Source of the DNA: Planctomycetota bacterium
GTDB lineage: Bacteria; Planctomycetota; Planctomycetia; Pirellulales; Thermoguttaceae
Assembly (NCBI GenBank): GCA_029550925.1
Contig: JAKPGL010000068.1
Coordinates: 1 to 56,723, forward strand
Direction of reading: 5' to 3'
DNA length: 56,723 bases
The notes beneath the pieces were generated by a model. It was not told the DNA's origin. It was given only the letters and a program-made list of their open reading frames with translations, and did not search any database. Position numbers and translations under genes: made by a program. This document shows, one piece after another, positions 43,804 through 52,666 of this stretch. Each line of letters starts with the position of its first letter. The first letter of the stretch is position 1.

Positions 43804-45480
43804 ATGAAGAACAATTGGATACTATGGGTGCTTTGTTGTGGGCTGGGTGCAATGAATCTGTTGGCCGTAGGCAGTTTGGGGGCTGAGCAGCCCAGGCCGG
43901 TACGTCGGCTTTCGCTGGCTGAGTACCGGGACAAGATGAAGGCCGGTTGGGTCGGGCAGATGGTCGGGGTGGCCTGGGGGGCGCCAACCGAGTTCCGGTT
44001 CCGGGACCGAATCGCCCCGCCAGAAGCGGTGCCGAAATGGCGGCCCCAAATGATCAACGACGCCTTCGGCCAGGACGACCTGTACGTCGAAATGACCTTC
44101 CTGCGCACCCTGGAGCAATATGGTCTGGATGTTTCGATTCGACAAGCCGGGATCGACTTTGCCAACACGAAGTATCCGCTCTGGTGCGCCAACAATGCGG
44201 GCCGGACGAATCTACGCCGGGGCATTGCTCCGCCGGACAGCAGCCATCCAAAGTTCAACCGTTGCCCCAACGACATCGACTACCAGATCGAGGCGGACTA
44301 TTCCGGCCTGATTGCTCCAGGGATGCCGCAGTGGGCGGTCCATTTCGGCGAAAAGTTCGGACGCCTCATGAACTACGGCGACGGCATGTACGCCGGCCAG
44401 TTCATCGGCGCCATGTACGCCGAGGCGTTTTTCACCGAAGACATCGAAAAAATTATTGAGACAGCCCTGCGGGCCATCCCATCCGACTGCCAATACGCCG
44501 AGATGGTTCGCGATATGCTCGCCTGGTATCGGGAAAACCCGGACGATTGGGAAAAAACCTGGCAAAAGTGCCAGAAAAAATACCGCGAAGACCCTCAGTA
44601 CCAGAAGGCCTCCAACGGCGGCATCGACTGCAAAATCAACGGCGCCTATGTGCTGATGGGGCTTTTGTACGGCAAACGGGATATTGAGAAGACCATTGTT
44701 ATCTCGATGCGGTGCGGCCAGGATTCGGATTGCAATCCGTCTAGTGCCGCCGGCGTGCTCTTTACGACCATCGGCTTTTCCAAGTTGCCGGCCGAGTATA
44801 AAGCGCTGAACGAATCCCCGCAATTTCTCCACACGCCGTACACATTTCCTGCTTTGATGGAGGTTTGCGAGAAATTGACCCGGCAAATCCTCCAGCGGGA
44901 AGGCGGACGGATCGAACGCGATGCAACCGGCCAAGAGGTGTTCGTCATCCCGGTCAAAGCCCCGACGCCCAGCAAATTGGAACTCAGTTGGGCCCCCGGT
45001 CCGATCGCCGACAGCCGATTCACGCCCGAAGAAATGGAAAAGATCGAAATGACCTTCGAAAAAATCTTCCAGCACTTTGCCCCCGGTTGGAACATCCGGG
45101 ATTGCGGCCAGGAAATGGAACCCGGGCTGCACGACCACTGGGGCGGTAAGAAAAACGTCTTTGTTACTCATCCGTTGGATCGACAGACCGGCTGCACCAT
45201 TTGGCGAAAAGTGGCTTTACCGGCCGATAAAAAGACCGTGCTTCGCCTGACCGTCGGCCATCATCCCGAAGGCGACTGGACCTTGCTGGTCAAAGTCGAT
45301 GGGAAAACCATCCTGGAAAAGCCCATCGGGCCAAAAACCGCCCAGAAAGGCTGGACCACGGTGGAAGTCGATCTATCGGCCTACGCCGGCAAAGAGGTCC
45401 TGGTGGAACTGGTCAACCAACCGAGCGATTGGCACTGCGAAGCCGGCTATTGGGCCCAGATCGCCCTGGAAAACAAGTAA
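43804..45480 (+). CDS. exported ADP-ribosylglycohydrolase family protein
   Basis: 558 residues from an ATG at 43804 after GGAGGAG; signal peptide MKNNWILWVLCCGLGAMNLLAVGSLGAEQ-type, so exported. The ADP-ribosylglycohydrolase fold is seen from residue 39: YRDKMKAGWVGQMVGVAWGAPTE, GQDDLYVEMTFLRTL (about residue 89; the family usually has a TDD/TQM here) and MRCGQDSDCNPSSAAGVLFTT (about 305; family pattern D-x-D). The last 150 residues form an extra beta domain (TVLRLTVGHHPEGDWTLLVKVDGKTI, VEVDLSAYAGKEVLVELVNQPS) resembling carbohydrate-binding modules. Because it is outside the cytoplasm and carries that domain, the substrate is probably a glycoside or a glycan-linked ADP-ribose, not an internal protein; this is an inference. 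Confidence 0.85.
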   Translation: MKNNWILWVLCCGLGAMNLLAVGSLGAEQPRPVRRLSLAEYRDKMKAGWVGQMVGVAWGAPTEFRFRDRIAPPEAVPKWRPQMINDAFGQDDLYVEMTFLRTLEQYGLDVSIRQAGIDFANTKYPLWCANNAGRTNLRRGIAPPDSSHPKFNRCPNDIDYQIEADYSGLIAPGMPQWAVHFGEKFGRLMNYGDGMYAGQFIGAMYAEAFFTEDIEKIIETALRAIPSDCQYAEMVRDMLAWYRENPDDWEKTWQKCQKKYREDPQYQKASNGGIDCKINGAYVLMGLLYGKRDIEKTIVISMRCGQDSDCNPSSAAGVLFTTIGFSKLPAEYKALNESPQFLHTPYTFPALMEVCEKLTRQILQREGGRIERDATGQEVFVIPVKAPTPSKLELSWAPGPIADSRFTPEEMEKIEMTFEKIFQHFAPGWNIRDCGQEMEPGLHDHWGGKKNVFVTHPLDRQTGCTIWRKVALPADKKTVLRLTVGHHPEGDWTLLVKVDGKTILEKPIGPKTAQKGWTTVEVDLSAYAGKEVLVELVNQPSDWHCEAGYWAQIALENK

Positions 45481-45563
45481 CCCGTGGCGATGTTTTCTAC
45501 TCATCGGGCAGGATCAGGGGGGGCCTAATCTGAGTAGGTTAGAATGTACCCCAACGAGCGGGT

Positions 45564-46691
45564 TTAGGATTCGCCCAGACAGGCGGCAATCTCCGCCCGG
45601 CAAACCGGACGGATCACGCCCCGCTCGCAGATAATGGCCGTTACCAGCCGGGCCGTCGTTACATCAAACGCCGGGTTATACACCTCGACGCCCTCCGGAG
45701 CGATGGGCCGACCCAATGGGTGGGTTACTTCCCGGCCGGGCCGGTGTTCGATGGGGATTTGGCTTCCGTCGGCAATGGCCAGGTCAAAGGTGCTGGACGG
45801 GGCGGCCACATAGAAGGGAATGTTGTGGGCGGCGGCCAGGACGGCTAAACCGTAGGTGCCAATCTTGTTGGCCACGTCGCCGTTGGCAGCGATGCGGTCC
45901 GCCCCGGTGATCACCGCCTGGACTCGGCCCTGTTGCAGGAGGCTGGCAGCCGCATTGTCGCAAAGCACCGTGGCCGGGATGCTACGCTGCTGAAGTTCCC
46001 AGGCTGTTAGCCTTGCCCCCTGCCACAACGGCCTGGTCTCATCCACATAGACATGGATGCGTTTGCCGGCTTCGACGGCGGCATAAATGACGGCCAAAGC
46101 GGTACCGTAGTCCGCCGTGGCCAGGCCGCCCGCATTGCAATGCGTCAGCACCGATTGGCCGTCGCTAAGCAGCTCCTGCCCATGCCGACCAATAGCCCGA
46201 CACATCTGGCGATCTTCTTCGTGAATGGCTTTGGCCTCTTGGAGGAGAGATTCCAGGATGACGGGGATCGGCTGATCTTGCAAAGCTAAGGCGCGGCGGC
46301 GCATTCGCTCCAAGGCCCAGAAAAGATTCACCGCCGTTGGCCGAGTGCTGGCCAAGGCCCCAATCACCTCCTCCAACCGGGGCCCAAAGGCCGCCTTGGC
46401 TGGCTGGACGGATTTTTCCACGGAGTTCTTCTGGCTGACCAGAGGCGGATGCAGGGGGCCGGTAGCCTGTTGTAAACCCAGCACCACACCATAAGCGGCG
46501 GCAATGCCGATGGCCGGGGCGCCGCGGACCCGAAGCTGCCGGATCGCCTCGCAAAGGGTCTCCAGGTCCCGACAGGTCAGATACCGAAACTCGGTGGGCA
46601 GCAAGGTCTGATCCACCAATTCCAGATAGCCGTCCGGCCCGCCGCACCACCGGAGCGTTTCCACATGTTGGATGACTTTATGCATTTCCAT
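45564..46691 (-). CDS. mtnA: S-methyl-5-thioribose-1-phosphate isomerase
   Basis: 375 residues, ATG at 46691 (an ATG two codons on is possible). Family blocks are clear: RYLTCRDLETLCEAIRQLRVRGAPAIGIAAAYG, the catalytic cysteine block LTHCNAGGLATADYGTALAV near residue 184, VYVDETRPLWQGARLTAWEL, the catalytic aspartate block VITGADRIAANGDVANKIGTYGLA near 260 and FYVAAPSSTFD. It isomerises methylthioribose 1-phosphate in the methionine salvage pathway. A family member without Cys and Asp would be an eIF2B-like protein; here both are present. No other salvage gene is adjacent. The N-terminal half has a short insert (QKNSVEKSVQPAK). Confidence 0.95.
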   Translation of the reverse strand: MEMHKVIQHVETLRWCGGPDGYLELVDQTLLPTEFRYLTCRDLETLCEAIRQLRVRGAPAIGIAAAYGVVLGLQQATGPLHPPLVSQKNSVEKSVQPAKAAFGPRLEEVIGALASTRPTAVNLFWALERMRRRALALQDQPIPVILESLLQEAKAIHEEDRQMCRAIGRHGQELLSDGQSVLTHCNAGGLATADYGTALAVIYAAVEAGKRIHVYVDETRPLWQGARLTAWELQQRSIPATVLCDNAAASLLQQGRVQAVITGADRIAANGDVANKIGTYGLAVLAAAHNIPFYVAAPSSTFDLAIADGSQIPIEHRPGREVTHPLGRPIAPEGVEVYNPAFDVTTARLVTAIICERGVIRPVCRAEIAACLGES

Positions 46692-46784
46692 TGTTTTTCT
46701 AATCGCCTTTGATTACTCTGTGCGGTCCCCCGGCAACCGAAACCTTGATCTTGACCCAGGGAAGAGATTCTCTATCGGCGTCGG

Positions 46785-47552
46785 CTAAATAGTGAAGACC
46801 TCGGAGACTTCGTATCGGCTGGCCACGCAGAGGGGCAGATCGCCTTGCAAGAGGTCTTGATGCGTTTGCAGGGCGATTGCGGGGGAGTTGTTGTTTTCGG
46901 AAAGATGCCCCAGGCAGGCCCAGCGAAGTCGGCCTCCCAAGGCAGAGCGAAGAAGCCGGGCCGATTCCTGGTTCGATAGATGCCCCCGCGGCCCCCGAAT
47001 CCGCTGTTTGAGCCACTCGGGATAATCCCCTTGCTGAAGCATCTGGGGATCGTAATTGCTCTCCAGGAGCACCGCATCCAACGAAAGAATCAGTTGCCGA
47101 AGCTCTGGAAAAACATGCCCCAAATCCGTCAGAACACCCAGCCGATTCCGACCATCATCGAACACGAAAGCCACCCCCTCCACGGCGTCGTGGGGAGTGG
47201 GGATGGTGTGGACTTTCAATTCGCCCAGATGGAGGACCTGGCCCGGCTTAAAGAAATGCACTTTTCCCAACCGGCCCAGGCAGACCCATTCCTGCGCGAC
47301 CGCCAACGTCGTCTCCGTTACATAGGCGGGGATGCCGAACTTCCGCTGGAAAATGCCCAAACTTCGAATATGGTCCCGATGATCGTGGGACACGAGCAGG
47401 GCGTCCACCTGACGGATGTCTAGGCCATGGGAAGCCAATCGACAATCGGCCTGAAGACCGGAAATGCCGGCGTCCACCAACAGGCGGACCCCGCCCCCTT
47501 CCACATAGACACAATTCCCGTTGCTCCCGGATTGTAAGACTATCATCCTCAT
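46785..47552 (-). CDS. WalJ/YycJ-like metallo-beta-lactamase hydrolase
   Basis: 255 residues from the ATG at 47552 (ATG-AGG-ATG; the third codon is an alternative). An upstream in-frame extension to 47834 has no family similarity. The metal motif is SHDHRDHI (His56, His58, Asp60, His61); further family blocks are LLVDAGISG, VHTIPTPHDAVEGVAFVFDD, VLLESNYDPQML and RGPRGHLSNQESA. Relatives (WalJ/YycJ) are single-domain MBL enzymes linked to the cell-wall regulon in Firmicutes; some have 5'-3' DNA exonuclease activity. In planctomycetes the role is unknown. No two-component genes are adjacent. Confidence 0.88.
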   Translation of the reverse strand: MRMIVLQSGSNGNCVYVEGGGVRLLVDAGISGLQADCRLASHGLDIRQVDALLVSHDHRDHIRSLGIFQRKFGIPAYVTETTLAVAQEWVCLGRLGKVHFFKPGQVLHLGELKVHTIPTPHDAVEGVAFVFDDGRNRLGVLTDLGHVFPELRQLILSLDAVLLESNYDPQMLQQGDYPEWLKQRIRGPRGHLSNQESARLLRSALGGRLRWACLGHLSENNNSPAIALQTHQDLLQGDLPLCVASRYEVSEVFTI

Positions 47553-47954
47553 AGCGGGTATTGTAAACCGGCGGGAAAAAATCGCAAATCCTAGACCTCC
47601 CCTTTTTCTCAGAAGGGGGTCATCCACTGCCGGACAAGCCGGCAGTACCGCCCCGTCGGTAAATGGGTTCGGTTTCACCACAGAGAGCGGAGTGGATCGC
47701 TGAGAAAAGAGAAAAAGAGAAAGAAGTACTCTCGGACTGCCTGGAACGGGGATAACAATAGGGTCCCGGAATGGCAGATCGTTGGCCACCCAGAGGGTAC
47801 AATCACCTTCTCCAATCTCTGGGAGAAGCAGCACGGTCTTTCTGTTTTTTCTATTTTATCCAGATTATCAAAGATGCCCTGATTTGCCATTGCTCCGATT
47901 GGGAAAGCCTTTTATGATCAGCACCTTCGATTTTCTCTCCGGGAGTGGTTTGGC
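47553..47954. other. intergenic between divergent genes
   Basis: About 400 bp. A perfect 8-bp hairpin ACTGCCGG-acaag-CCGGCAGT lies near 47627-47647 without a T-run. AT-rich patches around 47850 may hold the promoter of the plus-strand gene. No convincing gene. Confidence 0.35.
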
Positions 47955-48701
47955 ATGGGAAAAGTAGTCGGCCAACGGGTTCGCGGGGCGGCTTTGTTAG
48001 GGATGTTGATCCTGGTTCCCTTGACCGCGATGGTGGGGAATTCTTCGATACCCAGTCTGATCCCCGCGTGGATATTGGAGGGACCATGTGGAGCGAAGTG
48101 GGCCTCGGCCCGGGAAGCCACCGTTTCGTCTCCCGAGGAGGATTCTTTGGGCAAGGCTGCTTTGAAGAGTCCTGATCTCCGCCAAAATGGCCAAGATTTT
48201 CCTCAATTGCCCTCTTATGAGGTTCTGCCAAACCGTCCGAAAGAAACAATATCTTCTCTGCCTCCCCCAAAGAGGGGGTGTGCTTTTCCAAGCCCCGACC
48301 CCCAAAAAGAAACCTTTCTTCCCGAAGAGATGGGGAAAACGAATTTCGTCCTCCCCAGCGAGCCCCGAGTGGGGGCCAATGGCCCTTCGAACTGCGGCTC
48401 TATTCCCCTCCCGGATGGGCAAGTCGCCTCTGCCGTAGTATTTTGTTCTGAGCAGAAAGATTGCCAACAGTTAGGTCGATATTTGGAAAAATTAGGCGCT
48501 ACGGAGTACCGTTTGGAGTCTTGGGGTACCCGAGGAGAAATGTATCATTTCCAATGTCGCGTGAAGGTATTGCCGGAAGGGACGTTGTGGACCCGACATT
48601 TTGAAGCCACTGCTTCCAGTGCTTGTCAAGCCATGCAAGAAGTCCTGGCCGAGGTGGTCCGCTGGCGAGAGGAGATGGGGCAACCGGGGCTTTCCCCCTA
48701 A
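47955..48701 (+). CDS. exported protein of unknown function
   Basis: 248 residues, ATG at 47955 after GGGAG. A signal peptide is likely (GAALLGMLILVPLTAMVG). Residues about 35-150 are low-complexity and rich in Pro, Ser and charged residues. The C-terminal 80 residues form a compact domain: CQQLGRYLEKLGATEYRLESWG, EMYHFQCRVKV, RHFEATASSACQAMQEVLAEVVRWREE. I believe this alpha/beta pattern occurs in other planctomycete exported proteins, but I cannot name a family. It precedes scpB by 225 bp on the same strand. Confidence 0.7.
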   Translation: MGKVVGQRVRGAALLGMLILVPLTAMVGNSSIPSLIPAWILEGPCGAKWASAREATVSSPEEDSLGKAALKSPDLRQNGQDFPQLPSYEVLPNRPKETISSLPPPKRGCAFPSPDPQKETFLPEEMGKTNFVLPSEPRVGANGPSNCGSIPLPDGQVASAVVFCSEQKDCQQLGRYLEKLGATEYRLESWGTRGEMYHFQCRVKVLPEGTLWTRHFEATASSACQAMQEVLAEVVRWREEMGQPGLSP

Positions 48702-48925
48702 AAGAGGGGCATGGGACAAAATCCGAGAGTTAACAAGGACTTCTGGCAAGTCCCCTGAGATGGTAGAGTGGACAGAGAGAAGGGGAGACTCTAAAAAGAG
48801 TGTACGGGGACTTGTCAACAGGCTATGGTAGCGGCTAGGCTATGAGGATAAGATATAGTAGTTCTTGCCCAGCCATTCAGTTGGGAAGTGTTGCATGGCG
48901 TTATTGCTTTCCTTGGAGGCTGTGT

Positions 48926-49645
48926 GTGCAGCCTTCGGGAGAGTGGGCTGGGTTAGATGAGGAAGACATCGAGGCTTTCGAGAAAGGAGAATCCGCGGAG
49001 GGCCAATCAACACGGCATAGGACTCCCGGGCTGGCAAGCCTGGAAGCCGTGTTATTTTTAGCCCAGGAACCATTAAGTAGTCGAAAAATTGCCCAGTTGG
49101 CCGGCTTGGCAGACGGGACCCAAGCGCGTACACTGATCCGATTACTGAATCGGTTGTATGACGAAGAGGGACGCTCCTTTCGGGTCGAGGAAGTGGCCGG
49201 GGGGTTTCAACTCCTGACGCGGGCGAAGTTTGCCGCTTGGCTTCGGCGGTGGACGGCCTCGGCCATGGAGGTGCGGCTATCTGCTCCGGCCTTAGAAACC
49301 CTGGCGGTGGTTGCCTACCGCCAGCCGGTCCTCCGGGCGGAAATAGAAGCCATTCGAGGCGTCCAATGCGCCGAGATGCTCCGACAATTGATGGAACAGG
49401 ATCTGATCCGGATTGTCGGTCGGTCCAATGAATTAGGACGCCCCTTTTTATACGGAACAACAAAACGGTTTCTCCAAGTCTTTGCGCTGCGCCATGTCCA
49501 GGAACTCCCCGCAGTGGGAAGTTTCCCAGCAGGCGCCCCAAGCAATTTGCCCAAAGAAAAACAACAGGAAGACAAACGTCTGGGGGACAACTCCCAGCCA
49601 GAACTAACATCCGTTCAAGCTGCCCTTTCTACTGGTAACGAGTAA
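48926..49645 (+). CDS. scpB: segregation and condensation protein B
   Basis: 239 residues from a GTG at 48926 that stands 6 bases after GGAGG. A frame from an ATG at 48842 adds 28 residues with no family similarity. The two winged-helix domains of ScpB are seen: LASLEAVLFLAQEPLSSRKIAQLAG ... FRVEEVAGGFQLLTR and LETLAVVAYRQPVLRAEIEAIRGV, ELGRPFLYGTTKRFLQVFAL. ScpB dimers bind ScpA and the Smc ATPase to compact chromosomes. No scpA is in the window. A Gln/Glu-rich tail of about 35 residues follows. The acidic small gene starts 19 bp after its stop and is probably co-transcribed. Confidence 0.95.
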   Translation: MQPSGEWAGLDEEDIEAFEKGESAEGQSTRHRTPGLASLEAVLFLAQEPLSSRKIAQLAGLADGTQARTLIRLLNRLYDEEGRSFRVEEVAGGFQLLTRAKFAAWLRRWTASAMEVRLSAPALETLAVVAYRQPVLRAEIEAIRGVQCAEMLRQLMEQDLIRIVGRSNELGRPFLYGTTKRFLQVFALRHVQELPAVGSFPAGAPSNLPKEKQQEDKRLGDNSQPELTSVQAALSTGNE

Positions 49646-49664
49646 TTCTATCAAGGAGTCGAAC

Positions 49665-50012
49665 GTGAAAACTCAACTGACGCTCCCAACGGTCCTTGAA
49701 GACGTACGCATCCTGCCTCTTTCCGGATGGAGAGAACTCTACTGCCTCTCTCCGCGACCCGCCCGAGATGACGACCTCGATGAAGAAGACGAAGACTTCG
49801 AAGAGGAAGACGAGGACTGGGAAGACGAAGATTGGGAAGACGAAGACGAGGACTGGGAAGACGAAGAAGACGAAGACTGGGAAGAAGTCCCGGAAGAGGA
49901 AGAAGAGGAGGAGGAAGAGGAAGAAGAAGAAGAGGAGTGGGAAGAGGGGGACGAAGACTGGGAAGATGAAGACTGGGAGGATGAAGATTGGGAGGAAGAA
50001 GAGGAAGAATAG
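49665..50012 (+). CDS. very acidic low-complexity small protein
   Basis: 115 residues from a GTG at 49665 after AAGGAG. The first 35 residues are ordinary (LTLPTVLEDVRILPLSGWRE); the remaining 80 are almost only Asp, Glu and Trp, built from DWEDED-type blocks and a run of 15 Glu broken once. The DNA is a matching GAAGAC/GAGGAA repeat, which is prone to slippage. Such a tail is highly negative and likely disordered; it could mimic nucleic acid or bind basic proteins or cations. It lies 19 bp behind scpB, so a link to chromosome structure is possible but unproven. Confidence 0.7.
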   Translation: MKTQLTLPTVLEDVRILPLSGWRELYCLSPRPARDDDLDEEDEDFEEEDEDWEDEDWEDEDEDWEDEEDEDWEEVPEEEEEEEEEEEEEEEWEEGDEDWEDEDWEDEDWEEEEEE

Positions 50013-50224
50013 ACCTCTTCGAACGTTCCCCGGGAAGTTTTTCTCCGTTTTGGGAGGAGCTTTGCAAAACCTCCCGGTACTAAAGAGGAAAGGCAGAAAG
50101 ACCACGTCTCGCCATGCCTTGTCCCCAGAAGAACATCCGTACAGACTATTTCAAAACCTCTGGACGTTCGACGTTCTTGGCGCCAAAGGGGACGGGTTGG
50201 AAACGTCTCTTTGGCTCTTCTGGA

Positions 50225-50328
50225 TTCCCGCTTGCACGGGAAGCAGATGGGGAGGACGCACAGAAGTCCGGGTTCCTGCTTGCGCGGGAATGACAAGTCC
50301 AACTTCTGGATTCCCGCTTGCGCGGGGA
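50225..50328. repeat. three short palindromic repeats
   Basis: TTCCCGCTTGCACGGGAA at 50225-50242, TTCCTGCTTGCGCGGGAA at 50273-50290 and TTCCCGCTTGCGCGGGGA at 50311-50328 share the core TTCC-x-GCTTGC-x-CGGGAA with one to three changes. Spacers are 30 and 20 bases. The first and third are preceded by CTGGA and the second and third followed by ATGA. This matches the type of dRS3/REP repeats (ATTCCC-loop-GGGAAT) found in many proteobacteria. Confidence 0.8.
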
Positions 50329-50377
50329 TGATGCCAGAGAGCCGCTTCTTTGGAAGCGACAAAGTGAAGGCGTTTCG

Positions 50378-50399
50378 ACGGCCCGACAGGGCCGTTTTT
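50378..50399 (+). terminator. hairpin with T-run, plus strand
   Basis: ACGGCCC-gaca-GGGCCGT followed by TTTT on the plus strand. On the minus strand it is followed by cgaaac, so it does not terminate the minus-strand oppF gene. It would end the scpB / acidic-protein transcript after the palindromic repeats. Confidence 0.65.
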
Positions 50400-50422
50400 A
50401 TTTTCCCGAAAAAGAGGGAGGT

Positions 50423-51517
50423 TTACTCTGAATCCCCTGCCGAACGGCCTTGGACGGCATGGCATCGGACCCAATGACCATTGACTTCTCGAAACTCCGG
50501 CGGGACCCTTTTGCAGATGTCCTCCCGTCGCCGGCACAGCTCCGGGGCGAGAGGGCAGCGTGGATGGAATCGGCATCCGGACGGCGGTCGGCTCGGACTG
50601 GGTACATCGCCGTCCAGCACGATCCGACGTCGTTCTTTCGTGGGCGTCATGGTCGGAATGGCCGACAGCAACGCCTGCGTATAAGGATGGAGCGGGTTGA
50701 GGTAAAGCTCTTGCGAGTCGGCCAGTTCCACAATTTGGCCCAGATACATGACGGCCACCCGGTCGGACAGATACTGCACCACCGAGAGATCGTGGGAAAT
50801 CAAAAGATAGGTCAGCCGCCCCCCCTCCCGAAACTCCTCCCGAAGCCGCACCAGAAGGTTGATGATCTGCGATTGGATCGAGACATCCAACGCAGAAATA
50901 GGCTCATCGAGCACAAGGAATCGGGGTTCTAAGACCAAGGCGCGGGCGATGCCGATCCGTTGGCGCTGGCCGCCGGAGAATTCGTGCGGATAGCGGTTCA
51001 TGGCCGAGGGGTCCAGGCCGACGGCTTCGAGGATTTGCAGCACCTTTTCTCGCCGCTGGGACTTATCGCCTTGGCGGTGAATCAGGAGTCCCTCTTCGAC
51101 GATGGCCTGTACGGTCATTCGGGGATTCAGCGAGCTAAACGGGTCCTGAAAGATGATCTGCATATGACGGCGCAAGGTTCGGAGCTGTTCGCCGCGGGCT
51201 TGGGTAACCTCTTGGCCGTCGAAAAAAATGCGCCCGGCGGTTGGCTCCAAAAGGCGAACCAAAGTTCGGCCGAGGGTGGTCTTGCCGCAGCCGGATTCGC
51301 CGACCAGTCCGAGCGTCTCGCCAGGTTGAATCTCAAAACTGACCTCCTCGACCGCCCGCACATGGCCGACCGTCTTGGAAAATAACCCCCGTCGCACGGG
51401 GAAAAACTTCGTCAGGCTTTCCACTCGAACCAGCGCCGAACCGTTCCCCGCCGCATGGGTCGGAGAGGAGGGGCCAATCCCGATAGGTTTTGGAGAACTG
51501 GGCGACACACCAGCCAT
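50423..51517 (-). CDS. oligopeptide/dipeptide ABC transporter ATPase (F type)
   Basis: 364 residues, ATG at 51517. Walker A is [13 protein letters not shown], the signature [15 protein letters not shown] and Walker [13 protein letters not shown]. The C-terminal oligopeptide/dipeptide extension with conserved cysteine ([17 protein letters not shown]) is present. It is the second of a pair of OppD/OppF-type ATPases that drive ABC uptake of peptides. It begins 10 bp after the upstream ATPase stop, so they are co-transcribed. The N-terminal 20 residues are a Ser/Pro-rich tail not seen in standard members. Confidence 0.93.
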   Translation of the reverse strand: MAGVSPSSPKPIGIGPSSPTHAAGNGSALVRVESLTKFFPVRRGLFSKTVGHVRAVEEVSFEIQPGETLGLVGESGCGKTTLGRTLVRLLEPTAGRIFFDGQEVTQARGEQLRTLRRHMQIIFQDPFSSLNPRMTVQAIVEEGLLIHRQGDKSQRREKVLQILEAVGLDPSAMNRYPHEFSGGQRQRIGIARALVLEPRFLVLDEPISALDVSIQSQIINLLVRLREEFREGGRLTYLLISHDLSVVQYLSDRVAVMYLGQIVELADSQELYLNPLHPYTQALLSAIPTMTPTKERRRIVLDGDVPSPSRPPSGCRFHPRCPLAPELCRRREDICKRVPPEFREVNGHWVRCHAVQGRSAGDSE

Positions 51518-51527
51518 CGGCGAGTTC

Positions 51528-52553
51528 CTATGGTTGCGTTTTTACGGCGGCTAGAGGGGCAAAGTCCAATTGGCCGGCGAAATGGCACCTGGCCCAATGC
51601 CCTGGTTCGATCTCCCGAAGCGGCGGTTCTTCTTTTTGGCAGATGGCCTGTTGCATGGGGCATCGGGGATGAAACTTGCATCCAGGGGGAAAACGCTTTG
51701 GGTCGGGCACCGTACCGGCAATGGTCATCAGGGGTTTATCTTTCGGGGCCCCTAGTGCGGGACGGGAAGAGAATAACAAATAGGTATAAGGATGGAACGG
51801 CCTGTGGAACACCGGTTCGATCGGAGCATATTCGACGATCTTCGAGGCGTACATGACGGCCACCTCGTCGGCCATTTCCGCCACAATGCCCAAATCATGG
51901 GTGATCAGCAGAATGGCCAACTTCTTCTGGGCCTGGAATTGCCGAAGCAGGTCCAAAATCTGGGCCTGGATCGTTACATCCAAGGCGGTGGTCGGTTCGT
52001 CGGCGATCAGCAGCATCGGGTTGCACGATAGGGCCATAGCGATCATGGCCCGCTGGCGCATTCCGCCGGAAAACTGGTGCGGATATTCGCCCATCCGACG
52101 TTCCGGTTCCGAAATGCCCACCTGGTGAAGCGTCTGGACGGCCAATTCCCGGGCCTTTGCCGGGGAAAGCTTCGGCTGATGCAGCCGGATCGCCTCCAGA
52201 ATCTGGTTGCCGATGGTAAAGACCGGATTGAGCGAAGTCATCGGCTCCTGAAAGATCATGGCGATCCGGCCGCCGCGGACCCGCCGCATTTCCGGCTCGG
52301 AAAGTTGCAGGAGGGCTTCCGTCTGGCCGTTGGGCGAAAAGAGAATCTTGCCCCCAGCGATCCGGCCCGGTCGCGCCACCAACCGCATGATCGACAACGC
52401 CGTTACCGATTTGCCGCAGCCGGATTCGCCCACCAGGCCGAGCGTTTTTCCCTCCGAAATGCTAAAACTCACATCATCGACCGCCCGGACCAGTCCCTCG
52501 TCCGTGTCGAAATAGGTTTTCAGGTTTTGGACTTCTAACAAAGGCCTGGTCAT
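51528..52553 (-). CDS. oligopeptide/dipeptide ABC transporter ATPase (D type)
   Basis: 341 residues from the ATG at 52553 ([19 protein letters not shown]). An in-frame extension to 52772 overlaps the permease gene and has no similarity. Walker [14 protein letters not shown]-loop [12 protein letters not shown], signature [15 protein letters not shown], Walker [13 protein letters not shown], and the cysteine-bearing tail [16 protein letters not shown] are all intact. Energises peptide import with its partner at 50423. It begins 113 bp after the permease gene on the same strand. Confidence 0.93.
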   Translation of the reverse strand: MTRPLLEVQNLKTYFDTDEGLVRAVDDVSFSISEGKTLGLVGESGCGKSVTALSIMRLVARPGRIAGGKILFSPNGQTEALLQLSEPEMRRVRGGRIAMIFQEPMTSLNPVFTIGNQILEAIRLHQPKLSPAKARELAVQTLHQVGISEPERRMGEYPHQFSGGMRQRAMIAMALSCNPMLLIADEPTTALDVTIQAQILDLLRQFQAQKKLAILLITHDLGIVAEMADEVAVMYASKIVEYAPIEPVFHRPFHPYTYLLFSSRPALGAPKDKPLMTIAGTVPDPKRFPPGCKFHPRCPMQQAICQKEEPPLREIEPGHWARCHFAGQLDFAPLAAVKTQP

Positions 52554-52666
52554 GGTCCACCAGAAAACATGGCAAGAGGTCCGACCCATTTCCCCCAGCC
52601 TATCTCGGAGCAAATAAGCCGGGAAGTTCCTCGCCCGTTCGACCCTCCCAAGGGGAAGTATTCCGG

